From Malania oleifera (lineage: Eukaryota; Streptophyta; Magnoliopsida; Santalales; Ximeniaceae), in the NCBI RefSeq assembly GCF_029873635.1, contig NC_080422.1, positions 18,258,049 through 18,322,048 on the forward strand: a stretch of DNA of 64,000 bases. Direction: 5' to 3'. Shown piece after piece: positions 47,615-58,131 of this stretch. A model generated the notes under the pieces. The model was given only the letters and a program-made list of their open reading frames with translations. It searched no databases and had not been told where the DNA came from. A program made the position numbers and the translations under genes. Within the stretch, counting starts at the first letter, position 1; every line of letters starts with the position of its first letter.

Positions 47615-48922
47615 CTAGTCTTCTTCTATAGAATCATCTCCTTTTCCTACTTCTCCTCCTCCTTCTTCTTCAGTGTTTTCTTCATTACCTTCATTTTCAG
47701 AATTTCCTTCATCATCATTATTTCCATCATTAGTACCATCATCGTCATCATCATCATTTGCACTCTAATGAGCAGTGCTAATGTCCATGGGATCACTGCT
47801 CTTAGAAGTTTTGGCATGATAGTGCTCTATAAGAGTGACTTGTTTATCAAGTGATGTGACCTTTGCCTTGATATTCTGAAGACCAGTGCGTACTTCAGAA
47901 GAGAAACTAGAAAAGTCTTGTTGAAAGGATAAAAACCAAGAAGGTGCTTCTAAAGATGAGCCAAGTTCTTGTGTGGAAGAGGATTAGGCTGCTGTTGATA
48001 CTGGAGTAGAGGCTGAGGCTGAGGCTAAAGCTGAACCTGCTGCAGATGCAGGTGGTGCTTGTGTAGACTTAGCAACTTTCAAATACCATCCAGTATGTCC
48101 CTTATCATAGCCCATTTGTTTGAGAGAAGTTTCATTAAAAAAATCATATCGAGTCCTCTTTATGAAAAACTTAGAAACATTGGGAACATTTAGTTGAGTA
48201 AAGAGGAGTGTAAGAATTCCTCCATAAGGAAGAATAACTCGATTTGATTCCAACTTAGTCCATATCCAACGGACAATCAAACTAGCCAAATCTAACTTCT
48301 TGCCTTTAAGTAGACACCAAAGAACAAAGCACTCGATATAAGAAAGATGATCAAAAGAGCCTTGTTTTGCTAAAATATTAGTTGAAATGAGTTTATGAAG
48401 AATTTGGCTTTTTAAATTCAATTGCTTGTATAGTGGAGGATGTGCAAAATAAACAGGATCATGTTCCATAATCATAAGAAGAAATTCTGCAGGAGTGAAT
48501 CCTTATTCTAGGATCCAAGACTGAGAAAACACAAGACAATTAAAATCTCCTTGAGCAATTTTGAAAATAGGAGATAATATTTCAGAATTCAACACAATTT
48601 TCTTTCCTTTAACTTCGGAAGTGTAAATCCCATGTTCATATTGCATATTTGCATAGAAGATTTTGATTAAATGAGGAAAACAACCCTTAGGTTGTTGAAT
48701 GATAAAGTCATACCGTCCAATATCACGAAACAAGTTAAGAATATCAGGAAATTCAGTGACAAAGAATGATACATCCAGAACTTTACCTAAGATTGGTTCT
48801 ATAGAACTCAAGGAATTTTGATAACGGATTCGAGCTTGAGGAGCAACTAACCACTTATCAATATTTTGGGTTTCTCTGCCTGAAGAAGGACCTTTGTTCG
48901 CAGTCCGCTTGGTGCGAGGCAT
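47615..48922 (-). pseudogene. Accessory reading frame 3' of pol (plant transposon-protein-like)
   Basis: One frame of 435 codons runs from ATG at 48922 to TAG at 47615. It is interrupted only by stops at 48503-48505, 47984-47986 and 47765-47767. The first part (MPRTKRTANKGPSSGRETQN, SFFVTEFPDILNLFRDIGRY, SYIECFVLWCLLKGKKLDLA, TLLFTQLNVP) resembles the putative plant transposon protein domain found in many plant retroelement proteins. An Ala/Ser-rich linker, a possible coiled coil and a long Asp/Glu tail follow. Its place after pol matches the envelope-like position of Sireviruses, but I see no signal peptide or membrane segment. Its role is unknown. Confidence 0.6.
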
Positions 48923-49286
48923 GGAGATACAGATTTGCAGAGACCCTAGATGTCTGTGAGGAATCTAAGTAGAGTAGAAATGGGGAAGTGAAGGGAAAGT
49001 GAGGGAAAAGGAAGAGTTTGGAGTTCGGATGAATGAGGCAAAGAACTTCAGAAGTCTGAAGTTAGGGTTTAGTCCACTTGAAAATATATAACTCCTGCGA
49101 CTTCAGATGACTGAGGTTAAGTACAGACGACTGAAGTCTGAAAAACCTGAAAGTTTAAAAGTCAGTATGAGTTCAGTCGTTTGAAGCCCTAGGTTCATTC
49201 AGCTGAACTCTTCTGCTACTGTGTTCAGACGTCTGGGGTGTGAACATCAGACGTCTGAAGTGTATATAAATTCTGGAATTTTTCTT

Positions 49287-50771
49287 CTAAAACACTTCTC
49301 TGCTGTGAATTAACCCAAGTTCTCTCCTAATATGTATAAATCTTTCTTCACATAGAAGTTTTGTAAAAATATCAGCCCATTGATCACTTGTACTTATAAA
49401 TTCAAGAATTATATCTTCCTTTTGAACATGATCTCTCAAAAAATGATGTCTTATGTCTATATGCTTAGTTCTTGAGTGTAAAATTGGATTCTTAGATATA
49501 TTTATGGCACTTGTATTATCACACTTTATCGAAATTGTTTTACATTCTAAATTAAAATCCTTTAATTGTTGTTTCATATATAGGATTTGTGCACAACAAC
49601 TTCCTACGGCTACATATTCAGCTTCGGCAGTAAATAAAGCTATAGAATTTTGCTTCTTTGAAAACCATGACACTAATGAATGTCCTAGAAAGTGACATGT
49701 GCCACTTGTACTTTTTCTATCAATCTTACATCCAGCATAATCAGTATCAGAATAACTTATCATATTAAAATCCGTGTCCTTTGGATACCATAACCCTAGA
49801 TCAAGTGATCCTACCAAGTACCTAAGAATTCTCTTTACAGCTATTAAGTGTGATTCCTTGGGGGCTGATTGAAATCTAGCACACATACACACACTAAACA
49901 TAATATCCAGTCTACTAGCAGTTAAATATAGTAGGCTACCAATAATTCCTCTATAGTGACTGATGTCTACGTGCTTGCCTTTTTCATCTCTATCAAGACT
50001 TGTAGTTGTACTCATAGGAGTTCCTATTGGTTTACTTTGTTCCATATCAAACTTTTTAAGCATATCCTTGATGTATTTAGTTTGATTTATGAAAGTTCCA
50101 TTTTTGGCTTGCTTTATTTGTAGTCCTAGAAAATAATTTAACTCCCCCATCATACTCATCTCAAATTCTTTTTGCATACATAAAGCAAAGTCTTGACATA
50201 AATCTTCATTTGTAGCTCCAAATATAATATCATCCACATATATTTGAACTATTAACATATCATTGTTTTTGGTTTTGATGAATAAAGTACTATCAACTTT
50301 TCCTCTTATAAATTCATTTTTAAGTAAAAATTTACTCAACCTCTCATACCAAGGTCGTGGAGCTTGTTTCAAACCATAGAGAGTCTTTGTCAATTTGAAT
50401 ACATGGTTTGGATTTTTAGAACTTTAAAAACCTGGAGGTTGTTTGACATATACTTCTTCATTTATATATCTATTTAAAAATGCACTTTTTACATCCATTT
50501 GATATAACTTAAAATCCTTATGAGCTGCATAAGCTAAAAACATCCTAATAGCTTCCATTCTAGCCACGGGTGCAAATGTTTCATCATGATCAATTCCTTC
50601 TTCTTGATTATACCCTTGAGCCACTAGCCTAACTTTATTTCTTACAACAACTCCATTTTCATCCTTCTTGTTTCTAAACACCCATTTAATTCCTATAATT
50701 GATTTATCTTTAGGTTTTGGTATAAGTTCCCATACTTGACTTCTTTCAAACTGATTTAATTCCTCTTGCAT
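49287..50771 (-). pseudogene. Sirevirus-type reverse transcriptase and RNase H
   Basis: The frame is interrupted by stops at 50826 (just upstream) and 50424. RT blocks are [40 protein letters not shown], then TLYGLKQAPRPWYERL and the catalytic IYVDDIIFG. RNase H follows with SYSDTDYAGCKIDRKSTSG, FTAEAEYVAVGSC, KCDNTSAINISKNP and HIDIRHHFLRDHV. The frame ends REVF at 49287. Apart from the stops the domains are complete and their catalytic residues are present. Confidence 0.9.
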
Positions 50772-50825
50772 TGCTATAATCCAAGAATCATCATTTAAAG
50801 TATCTTCAATATTTTTAGGTTCATC

Positions 50826-52344
50826 TTAGGACAAAAATGCATAATTATTACAAATATTCTTTAGTGATGCCCTTGTTGTTATCCCTTTTGATGTTTCACC
50901 AGGTATTTGTTCTTTTGGGTGATTTTTATTATATTTCCATTCTTTAGGAAGATTCAGATTTTCTGCAAAGTTTTCATTTGAGACACCATTATCCTTTTCT
51001 TCTTTTATTTCAATGTCCTTTTCTTTTTGAAGAATAACTTCTTTTTCATCATTCATGTCTTTGGTGTCATAACTATTTGTTTCATCAAAAGTTATATAAA
51101 TTGATTCCATGATCATAGAAGTTCTTTTTTTAAAAATCCTATAAGCTTTACTACTTGTAGAATAACCTAAGAAGATACCTTCATCTGATTTTGCATTAAA
51201 GTTTCCTAGATCATCTTTAGTATTTAATATAAAACACTTACAACCAAAAACATGAAAGTAGGAAATATTAGGTTTTCTATCTTTCCAAAGTTTATAAGGT
51301 GTTTTATCTATTTTTGATCTTATTGAAACCCTATTTACAATATAGCATGTTATATTTACAACTTCTGCCCAAAAGTATTTAGGCAAATTATTTTCATTTA
51401 GCATTGTTCTTGCCATTTCTTGTAAAGTTCTGTTTTTCCGTTCAACAACTCCATTTTGTTGTGGAGTTCTAGGTGCTGAAAAATTATGAGTTATTCCATG
51501 TTTTACAAAATTTTTCAACTTCCTTATTTTTAAACTCTCTTCCTTGGTCACTTCTAAAACTTGTTACATTGTAACCTTCCTCATTTTGTAATTTCTTACA
51601 TAAGTTTATTAATTGGTTACATGCTTCATCTTTGTTTGCTAAAAATATTATCCAAGTGAATCTTGAATAATCATCTACTATAACAAAAGCATATTGTTTA
51701 CCACCTAAGCTTAAGGTTCTTGTTGGACCAAATAAGTCTAGATGCAAGAGTTCTAGAGGTCTTTTAGTGGATATGTATTTTTTCTTCTTAAAACTAGTTT
51801 TTACTTGTTTTCCCTTTTGACATGCATCACACAACTTGTCTTTTATGAATTTAGAATTTGGTAGTCCTTTTACAAGATTTTTCTTAGATAATTTGGATAG
51901 TAAATCCATGCTAGCATGACCTAGTTTCCTATGCCATAACCAACTTACTTCATTCATAACTGTTAAACAAGTTATGTTTTGATTTGCTATTTTCTCAAGA
52001 TTTATACAATATACATTATTTATTCTATAAGCCATAAACATGATTTCTTTGTTTTGGGGATTTTGGATAACACATTTTTCTTTCATGAAAATTACTTCAA
52101 AACCTTTATCACTTAATTGACTAATACTTAAAAGGTTATGTTTTAGTCCTTCCACTAACAACACATTATCGATAGTAAGTGAAGATTTTTTACCAATTTT
52201 TCCAATACCAACAATTTTTCCTTTGGCATTGTCGCCGAAGGTGACGTATCCCCCATCTTTTTGTTTTAGAGTAGTGAACTTAATCTTGTCACTGGTCATA
52301 TGCCTTGAGCACTCGCTGTCCAAGTACCATTTGTCTGTTGTCAT
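50826..52344 (-). pseudogene. Sirevirus-type protease and integrase (frameshifted)
   Basis: The piece 51484-52344 starts in protease, WYLDSECSRHMTSD, where the family's DSG is DSE. It runs through the integrase zinc-binding domain (WHRKLGHASM ... LCDACQKGKQ) and the catalytic LLHLDLFGP and SFRSDQGREFKN. A frameshift at about 51500-51550 moves the rest to piece 50826-51551, which begins around KNFVKHGITHNFSAPRTPQQ and holds the DDE Glu in GVVERKNRTLQE. It ends in a Lys/Glu-rich linker before RT. Two further in-frame stops lie between gag and this piece (52378 and near 52363). Confidence 0.88.
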
Positions 52345-52377
52345 TGTTGTCCTAAGGCAAACCTACAATGAGGAATA

Positions 52378-54147
52378 CTATATGTTAGTTTTTGGTACCC
52401 AAATTCTTTTGACTTTCTTCATTTTGTTATTAGTTCCATTATTTGCTTTCCACTCTCCTTGAACTTTAACATATTTTCTTTTTAATGGACAATTGAACAT
52501 CACATGACCTTTAGTTTTACACATATAACAAGGGGTGTGTTCATGTTTGTTATTTGATGAGGCACTAGCATAAAACTTGGCTTCCTTAACAAAATATCCC
52601 ATGTATAGCTTTTTATTCTTTTTATTTGTTTTACCATTGTAGCCTATTCCTTCTTTGTTTCCATGAAGCCTTTGCTGTCCGATCATCTTTTCAAAGTTTT
52701 CTTTACCTTTGGTAAAATCATAGATAATCTTTTCTTTATCCTCAATTTCCTTTTTGAGTTCATTTATTTTCAAATTTTTCTTATTTAAGCCTTCTTTATG
52801 AGCTTTATCTAACTCTTGTTTTACTACATTTAATTCTTCTTCCAACTGCTTATTATAAGTATGTCTTTCTTCTTCAATAGCTTTGAATGATTCAAGTTGT
52901 TTTACTAGCTTTTGATTTTGATCTTTCAAAGTTATATTTCTTTTAGAAACTTTTATAAACCTTTTATGGAGTGAGAATAACTCAGATTGTAATTCCTTAT
53001 AAGAGGGCAAGCTATCACATGACTCATCACAGGACTCATTTTGAGATTCAGATGAAGAGTAATAAGAATTTACCTCCTCATTGTTTGTCATGAAGCATAT
53101 ATTCGCCATCTCCTATTCACTTGATTCGATTTCATTTTCGCTGGAGCTCGAGTCATCCCAAGTAGCTTTCATTGCTTCCTTATTTTTCTTCTTGTCTTTC
53201 TTGAATAATGGATAATCTGGTTTAATATGCCTTGACTTTTTGCAATGATAACAAATTGGTAGATCATTCTTACCTTTACTTTCTTTCCTACTTGTCTCTC
53301 CTTTTTCAGTTTTCTTTTTATTAAACTTTCTAGGAAACCTTTTATTTCTTCTATAAAATTTTCCTAGTTTCTTAATAATGAAAGCCAGCTCATCTTGATC
53401 TAAGTCACTTGTTTCGATTTCTTCTTCACTAGTGCTATGACTAGATGCTTTTAGAGCTATAGATCTTTTATGCTTAGATTCAGGATTTCTTTCCTTTAAC
53501 GCAACTTCATATGTGATAAGTGAACCTATAAGTTCATCTAATGAAGTAGTCTTTAAATTTCTCCCTTCTGTGATAGCTGTGGCCTTTGGTTCCCAAATAG
53601 AAGGTAGGCCTCTTAGAATTTTTCTGATCATTTCATAAGTAGTATAGGTTTTTCCTAAAGCACTTAAGGAGTTTATTATGTGAGTAAACCTAGTGTACAT
53701 GCTTGATATGGTTTCATTAGAATTTATTTTGAATGCTTCATATTCACTTGTTAACATGTCTATCCTGTTATCTCTAACATCAACGGTTCCTTCATAAGTT
53801 ACTTCTAGTTTATCCCAAATTTCTTTAGCTGTTTTGCAGGCCATGTGTCGGTTAAACTCATTAGCATCCAATGCACAATATAATGCATTTATAGCACTTG
53901 CATTTATTTGAAGCAATTTATAGTCTAGGTCAGTTATATCTTTCTTTTCTTTTAGAATATGTTTTCCATCAACTATTTTAGTGGGAATAAGATTTCCATC
54001 CATGACTACTTCCCAAGCTTTCCAATCCATGTGTTGGAGATATATTTCCATTCTCTTTTTCTAGAAAGTATAATTGTGTCCACAAAAGATTGTTGGACGG
54101 GTTGAGGATTGGCCTTCACCAAAGGGTGTTACTCCAATATTTGCCAT
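52378..54147 (-). pseudogene. Sirevirus-type gag (590 codons, two in-frame stops)
   Basis: The likely start is ATG at 54147 (MANIGVTPFGEGQSSTRP). A TAG at 54061-54063 stands where relatives have Trp, just before MEIYLQHMDW, and a second TAG at 53113-53115 splits the frame. The UBN2-like Gag core includes AKEIWDKLEVTYEGT and ETISSMYTRFTHIINSLSAL. A first zinc knuckle CYHCKKSRHIKPDYP lacks its last Cys; the second, CYMCKTKGHVMFNC, is complete. A long Lys/Glu coiled coil lies between. The length suits Sirevirus gag. Confidence 0.85.
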
Positions 54148-54190
54148 TAGATCTTTTTATAGTTTTTTTATTAGGAATCTCTATAACTAG

Positions 54191-54202
54191 GCTCTGATAC
54201 CA
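54191..54202 (-). promoter_or_regulatory. Primer-binding site of the Sirevirus-type element
   Basis: The minus strand reads TGGTATCAGAGC, a perfect initiator-Met-tRNA match, 2 bases from the LTR. Confidence 0.9.
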
Positions 54203-54204
54203 AT

Positions 54205-56128
54205 TGAAATTAAAAATAGCTTCCCAAGAGGGGGGGGGGGGGTGAATTGGAATCTTTTTATATTTTGATTTTTTTTTAATCCTTTTTCTTTAGATACTGA
54301 ATAGAGCACAACAGATAATTTATAAACACTCCTTAGAATACTTGTAATTTAAACAAACAAGATAATCAATAAAGCTAAAACAATTTAATCACTCAATCAA
54401 GGATGATATTGCTTTTGTTGATTTCCCTGTGAATATGTATCACCTTCTTTGAATTAACTTTTAGTATGTGCCTCTCTTGATTGAGATTTCCGTAGATTAA
54501 CCAACGTACTCCCTTTTAGGTTTTCGCAAATGGTTAATCGAAACGTACTTTCTAAATACCAAGAATCTTTATTTCCTTCTCTTTGAAACTTGTTACCTGC
54601 ACTTTGAAGTCATACAACACAGCAAGCAAAGTATATAAAATAAAGAGAAAGACACAAGATTTTTACAAGGTTTAGCTTCAACACAGCCTATGTCCTCGCC
54701 CTTGGCAAAATACCAAAGGTTTCCACTATAGCAGTTCCGTTACCGGGTGGAACAACGCCTGTTTACAATCACTCCTTTGGTCAAGGCTCGAGCCCACCTT
54801 CTCCAAACAATATGCCCTTGTTTGGTCAACGTTCCAACATCTTGGAATCGTTCAAAATCTACAAGAGAAATATCAAAACCTGATGTACAAGAGAAGCTCA
54901 CTCACAGAGCAGAATAGTACAGATAAGAACTATGTACTTCAAAAGATAAAATATCAAGAATGAAATAAACTTTTGAAGCTTTTCAAAGAATTCACCAAAA
55001 TCCTTTTCTCCATATGAGAAATCAGTAGTTCTTCAGGATTTGATGAAAAATCAGAACAACAATACTTTCAGCTTTGCAAGAGATTGAGTAAGAGACTTTG
55101 AGAGCAAGAGAGCTTTGAGAGAGTTTCAATGCTTGGGATATTTTTAATTTACAAGAACCATGTATTTATAGACTTTCAAGTAGGTTCCCTTGTTGTAAGA
55201 GTTTCCTTAAAGAGTTTCCCAAGTTGTTAGAAAATTTGGGTTTCAAACGGCTATAATTTAAAAATAAGAATTTTAGAATTTTTTCTCGTTGAACAGTGTT
55301 CAGTAAACTGAAGTGTCGTGGTCAGTCAACTGAAGTTCCTTAAACCTTTAAAAAATTGAACTCAATATAGGGTCAGTCAACTGAAGTTAGAGTTCAGATG
55401 ATTGATGTCGCAAGTTCAGCTGACTGAAGTTGCAAGTTCAGTCGTATGAAGTTTCTTACACCCTTAAAATACAGGGTTAGTCATCTGAAGTCAGGGTTCA
55501 GATGTCTGATGTCGTAGGTTCAGCTGACTGAAGTCACAAGTTCAGTCGTCTAAATTCACTGCTGCAACTCTCTGCCTGTTCTGGAAATTCTTCAGTCATC
55601 TGGACTTATTCTTCAGACAACTGAAGTTATTCTTCAGATGTTTGAACTTTTTAGTTCAGTCAACTGAAGTCTCTACTTCAGTCATCTGAACTGAAAAGTT
55701 TAGTCAACTGATCTTACTTAAATTTGTTTTATAAAAAGGTTTTCTTTAAAACTCTTTTGCTCTCTCATGAATTTAATAAAAACTTAATTAAATAAGTCTT
55801 TAAACCTTGATAATCTCTTAGAAAAAGTTTCAAAATATATTTCAAAGATATTTTGCCTTTTGAAATACTTACACATATGTTTCCTAGGCCTTCAAGCTTG
55901 AGTTCTTTTAGCTCTTGAGATGTTTTGAACAATTTTCTTGAGCTTCAAATATATCAAGCCCTTTTTGAATCTTTGAGAAGATATCTTCATACTTGACTTA
56001 TACTTATTTTTCTCTTAAACCATACTTGATCCATATTTCCTGAAACATCAAAACTCAATCTTTTTCAAGTTAAATCATCCTTTGTTTGTTATCAACAAAA
56101 TCAATTGAAAGACCTTGTTAGGCCAACA
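54205..56128 (-). mobile_element. 5' LTR of the Sirevirus-type element
   Basis: 1924 bp, collinear with 45129-47045. The G tract near its 3' end is 14 bases here against 6 in the other LTR. The palindrome cluster is at 55300-55700 and the minus-strand TATAAATAC box near 55165. Confidence 0.9.
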
Positions 56129-56133
56129 AGTAT

Positions 56134-57225
56134 CAATTGAAAGATTTACACACTATTTAGTAAATCAACTAAGGTAATGAAATGTAACAAAGCTCACGTG
56201 CATTAGAATAAGGTTAGAATTCCAAGATTGACTACCAATAGACCTTAACGGTTTCAATCACAACAATTAATTTGAGACAATCGCTCGGTCTTACTCTAAT
56301 TCAAAACCATTATAGTGACGATTTTCACACTATTACACTTTAAAAGGCACCCTCTTTCTTGTTTAGTTAGAACCCCAGTAGTAGGAAGTCGTTTCTAGTA
56401 CATGAATGTACAATGGTGGCTTTCACGCTACTACAATTTAAACGGCACCCACTTTTTTATTTAGTTAGGACCTCAGTAATAGGTAGTCATTTCCAATACA
56501 CAACTGTTTCCCTTTTTTTATTTTTATTTTTTATTCTTTTTTCTCTTTTTCTTCTTTTCTTTTTGAAATTGATCCCTGACTTGTTTCTTATTTTCATTTG
56601 CTTCAAACTTTTTTTTTTTTTTTTTCTTTTTAAAACCATTAGGATATGATTCATTAGAGTCCCAAACAACTGAAGTATACATAAACTAAAAACGATCTAA
56701 GTTAGTCTTTCTAATTCTTCTAACATGTGTTGTGTGTGTTTAGAAAAACTTTCAACATCCTTCCTTTGGTTGAAACTAAGTAAAATGGATAAATTTCCCT
56801 TTTGATTTAAACTCTGGTTTGCACTACATCCTGCATGTTCCATATCTTCAAAAAAAAAAAAAAAAAAAATTTAGTGTGTAACGTTCACAAATAAGGAATT
56901 TAGCATGCTTTGAGCTCAATACCAGTACTTCCAAAAGGTGGACCAAACTAACATGCAACATCACATGTAAATATCACATTAAAACTCATCAGATGGAAGC
57001 ACACAATTGCACATGTAAATTCTCTCCCTCCAATTGAATCGAAACATTGTCCTCAATGTAAAAGTATAAAGGAAACAAAAAAAATATGTGCATGGGGGAA
57101 GCAAACCAATAGAAAAAAAAATAAAAAATCATAACCAACAAATGCAATAGAAAAAGAAAATAAATATGCAAATAATAATAATAAATAAAACTAAAAGAAA
57201 AAAGAAAAACAATAAAGGAGAATGG
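56134..57225 (-). mobile_element. 3' untranslated region of the Athila-type element
   Basis: This AT-rich stretch between the integrase end and the Sirevirus insertion continues at 44970-45123 on the other side of that insertion. It has T-rich runs (56515-56630), an A run near 56850 and no coding sequence. I see no envelope-like frame, which many Athila elements carry here. Confidence 0.5.
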
Positions 57226-58131
57226 TCAGATGACTCCCTTGGGGTCTTGCAGAAGCAAGACCTCTTCATGTGGATTGAAGGGAGTCGTAAATGGCTTGAG
57301 ACGTTGTCCATTGACTATCAAACTATTGCCATTCTTTAGATCTACAATGTCTACCACATCATGAGAATGGACCTCTTTCATGATGTACGAGCCACCCCAT
57401 CGAGACTTCAGTTTCCTAGGAAAAAGATGCAGTCTGGAATTATAGAGAAACACTTGCTAATTAGGGAAAAGTTGTTTGTCATGTAGCAACTTCATCCACT
57501 CCTTTACTAAGCGGGCATTGTCATAGGCTTCCCTCTTGGATTCTTCAAGCTCACAAATTTGCAACTTTCTTAAACCTTTGGCATCATCAAGTGAAAAATT
57601 AATATGTTTTATAACCCATAAAGCACAATACCAAAAATTTCAACAGGTAAATGACAAGTCTTACCATAAACTAACCTATAGGAAGACATCCCTAAATTTT
57701 TCTTGAATGTAGTTATATAGGCTCAGAGTGCATCAACTAATTTTTCTAACCAATCCTTTCGATTAGGACGAATCGTCGTCTCAATTATGATCTTGATCTC
57801 TCTATTGGCCAACTCAACTTGACCATTAGTATGGGGGTGACATGGAGCAGAGACCTTGTGGGTCACTCTATATTTTTGCATGAGTATTTCAAAAGGTTTA
57901 TTGCGAAAATGTAACCCTCCATCACTAATTATCGCCTTAGGCATGCCAAAATGTGCAAACAAGTCTTTAAGAAATCGGATGACAACCCTATGATCATTTG
58001 TCTTACAAGGTATGACTTCCACCCATTTTGACACATACAACAACTAAAATGTAGGAATTCCCAAAGGTGTTCGAGAAGGGTCCCATAAAATCAATTCCCT
58101 AACAATCAAAGATTTCAAGAGTTAAAATAGG
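57226..58131 (-). pseudogene. Athila-type integrase core and C-terminus
   Basis: The frame 57723-58043 has YVSKWVEVIPCKTNDHRVVI, HFGMPKAIISDGGLHFRNKP (second catalytic Asp) and CHPHTNGQVELANREIKIII (catalytic Glu). The stretch 58044-58131 has GIDFMGPF across a stop. The frame 57226-57453 has YNSRLHLFPRKLKSRWGGSY, VDIVDLKNGNSLIVNGQRLK, the chromatin-proximal C-terminal part. Stops and shifts break it. The N-terminal zinc-binding part is at 59865-60193, on the other side of a solo LTR. Confidence 0.85.

Larger units (their letters stand above)
45129..56128 (-). mobile_element. Sirevirus-type Ty1/copia element, complete in structure (11.0 kb)
   Basis: LTRs at 45129-47045 and 54205-56128 flank an internal region. 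A perfect 5-bp TSD AGTAT lies at 45124-45128 and 56129-56133. In minus-strand order: 5' LTR, Met-tRNA primer-binding site, a long gag with two zinc knuckles, protease, integrase, RT, RNase H, an accessory frame, polypurine tract, 3' LTR. Large size, long gag and a post-pol frame point to the Sirevirus/Maximus lineage. Stops and one frameshift disable it. By eye the LTRs differ by only a few percent, so insertion is fairly recent and younger than the Athila host. Confidence 0.9.
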
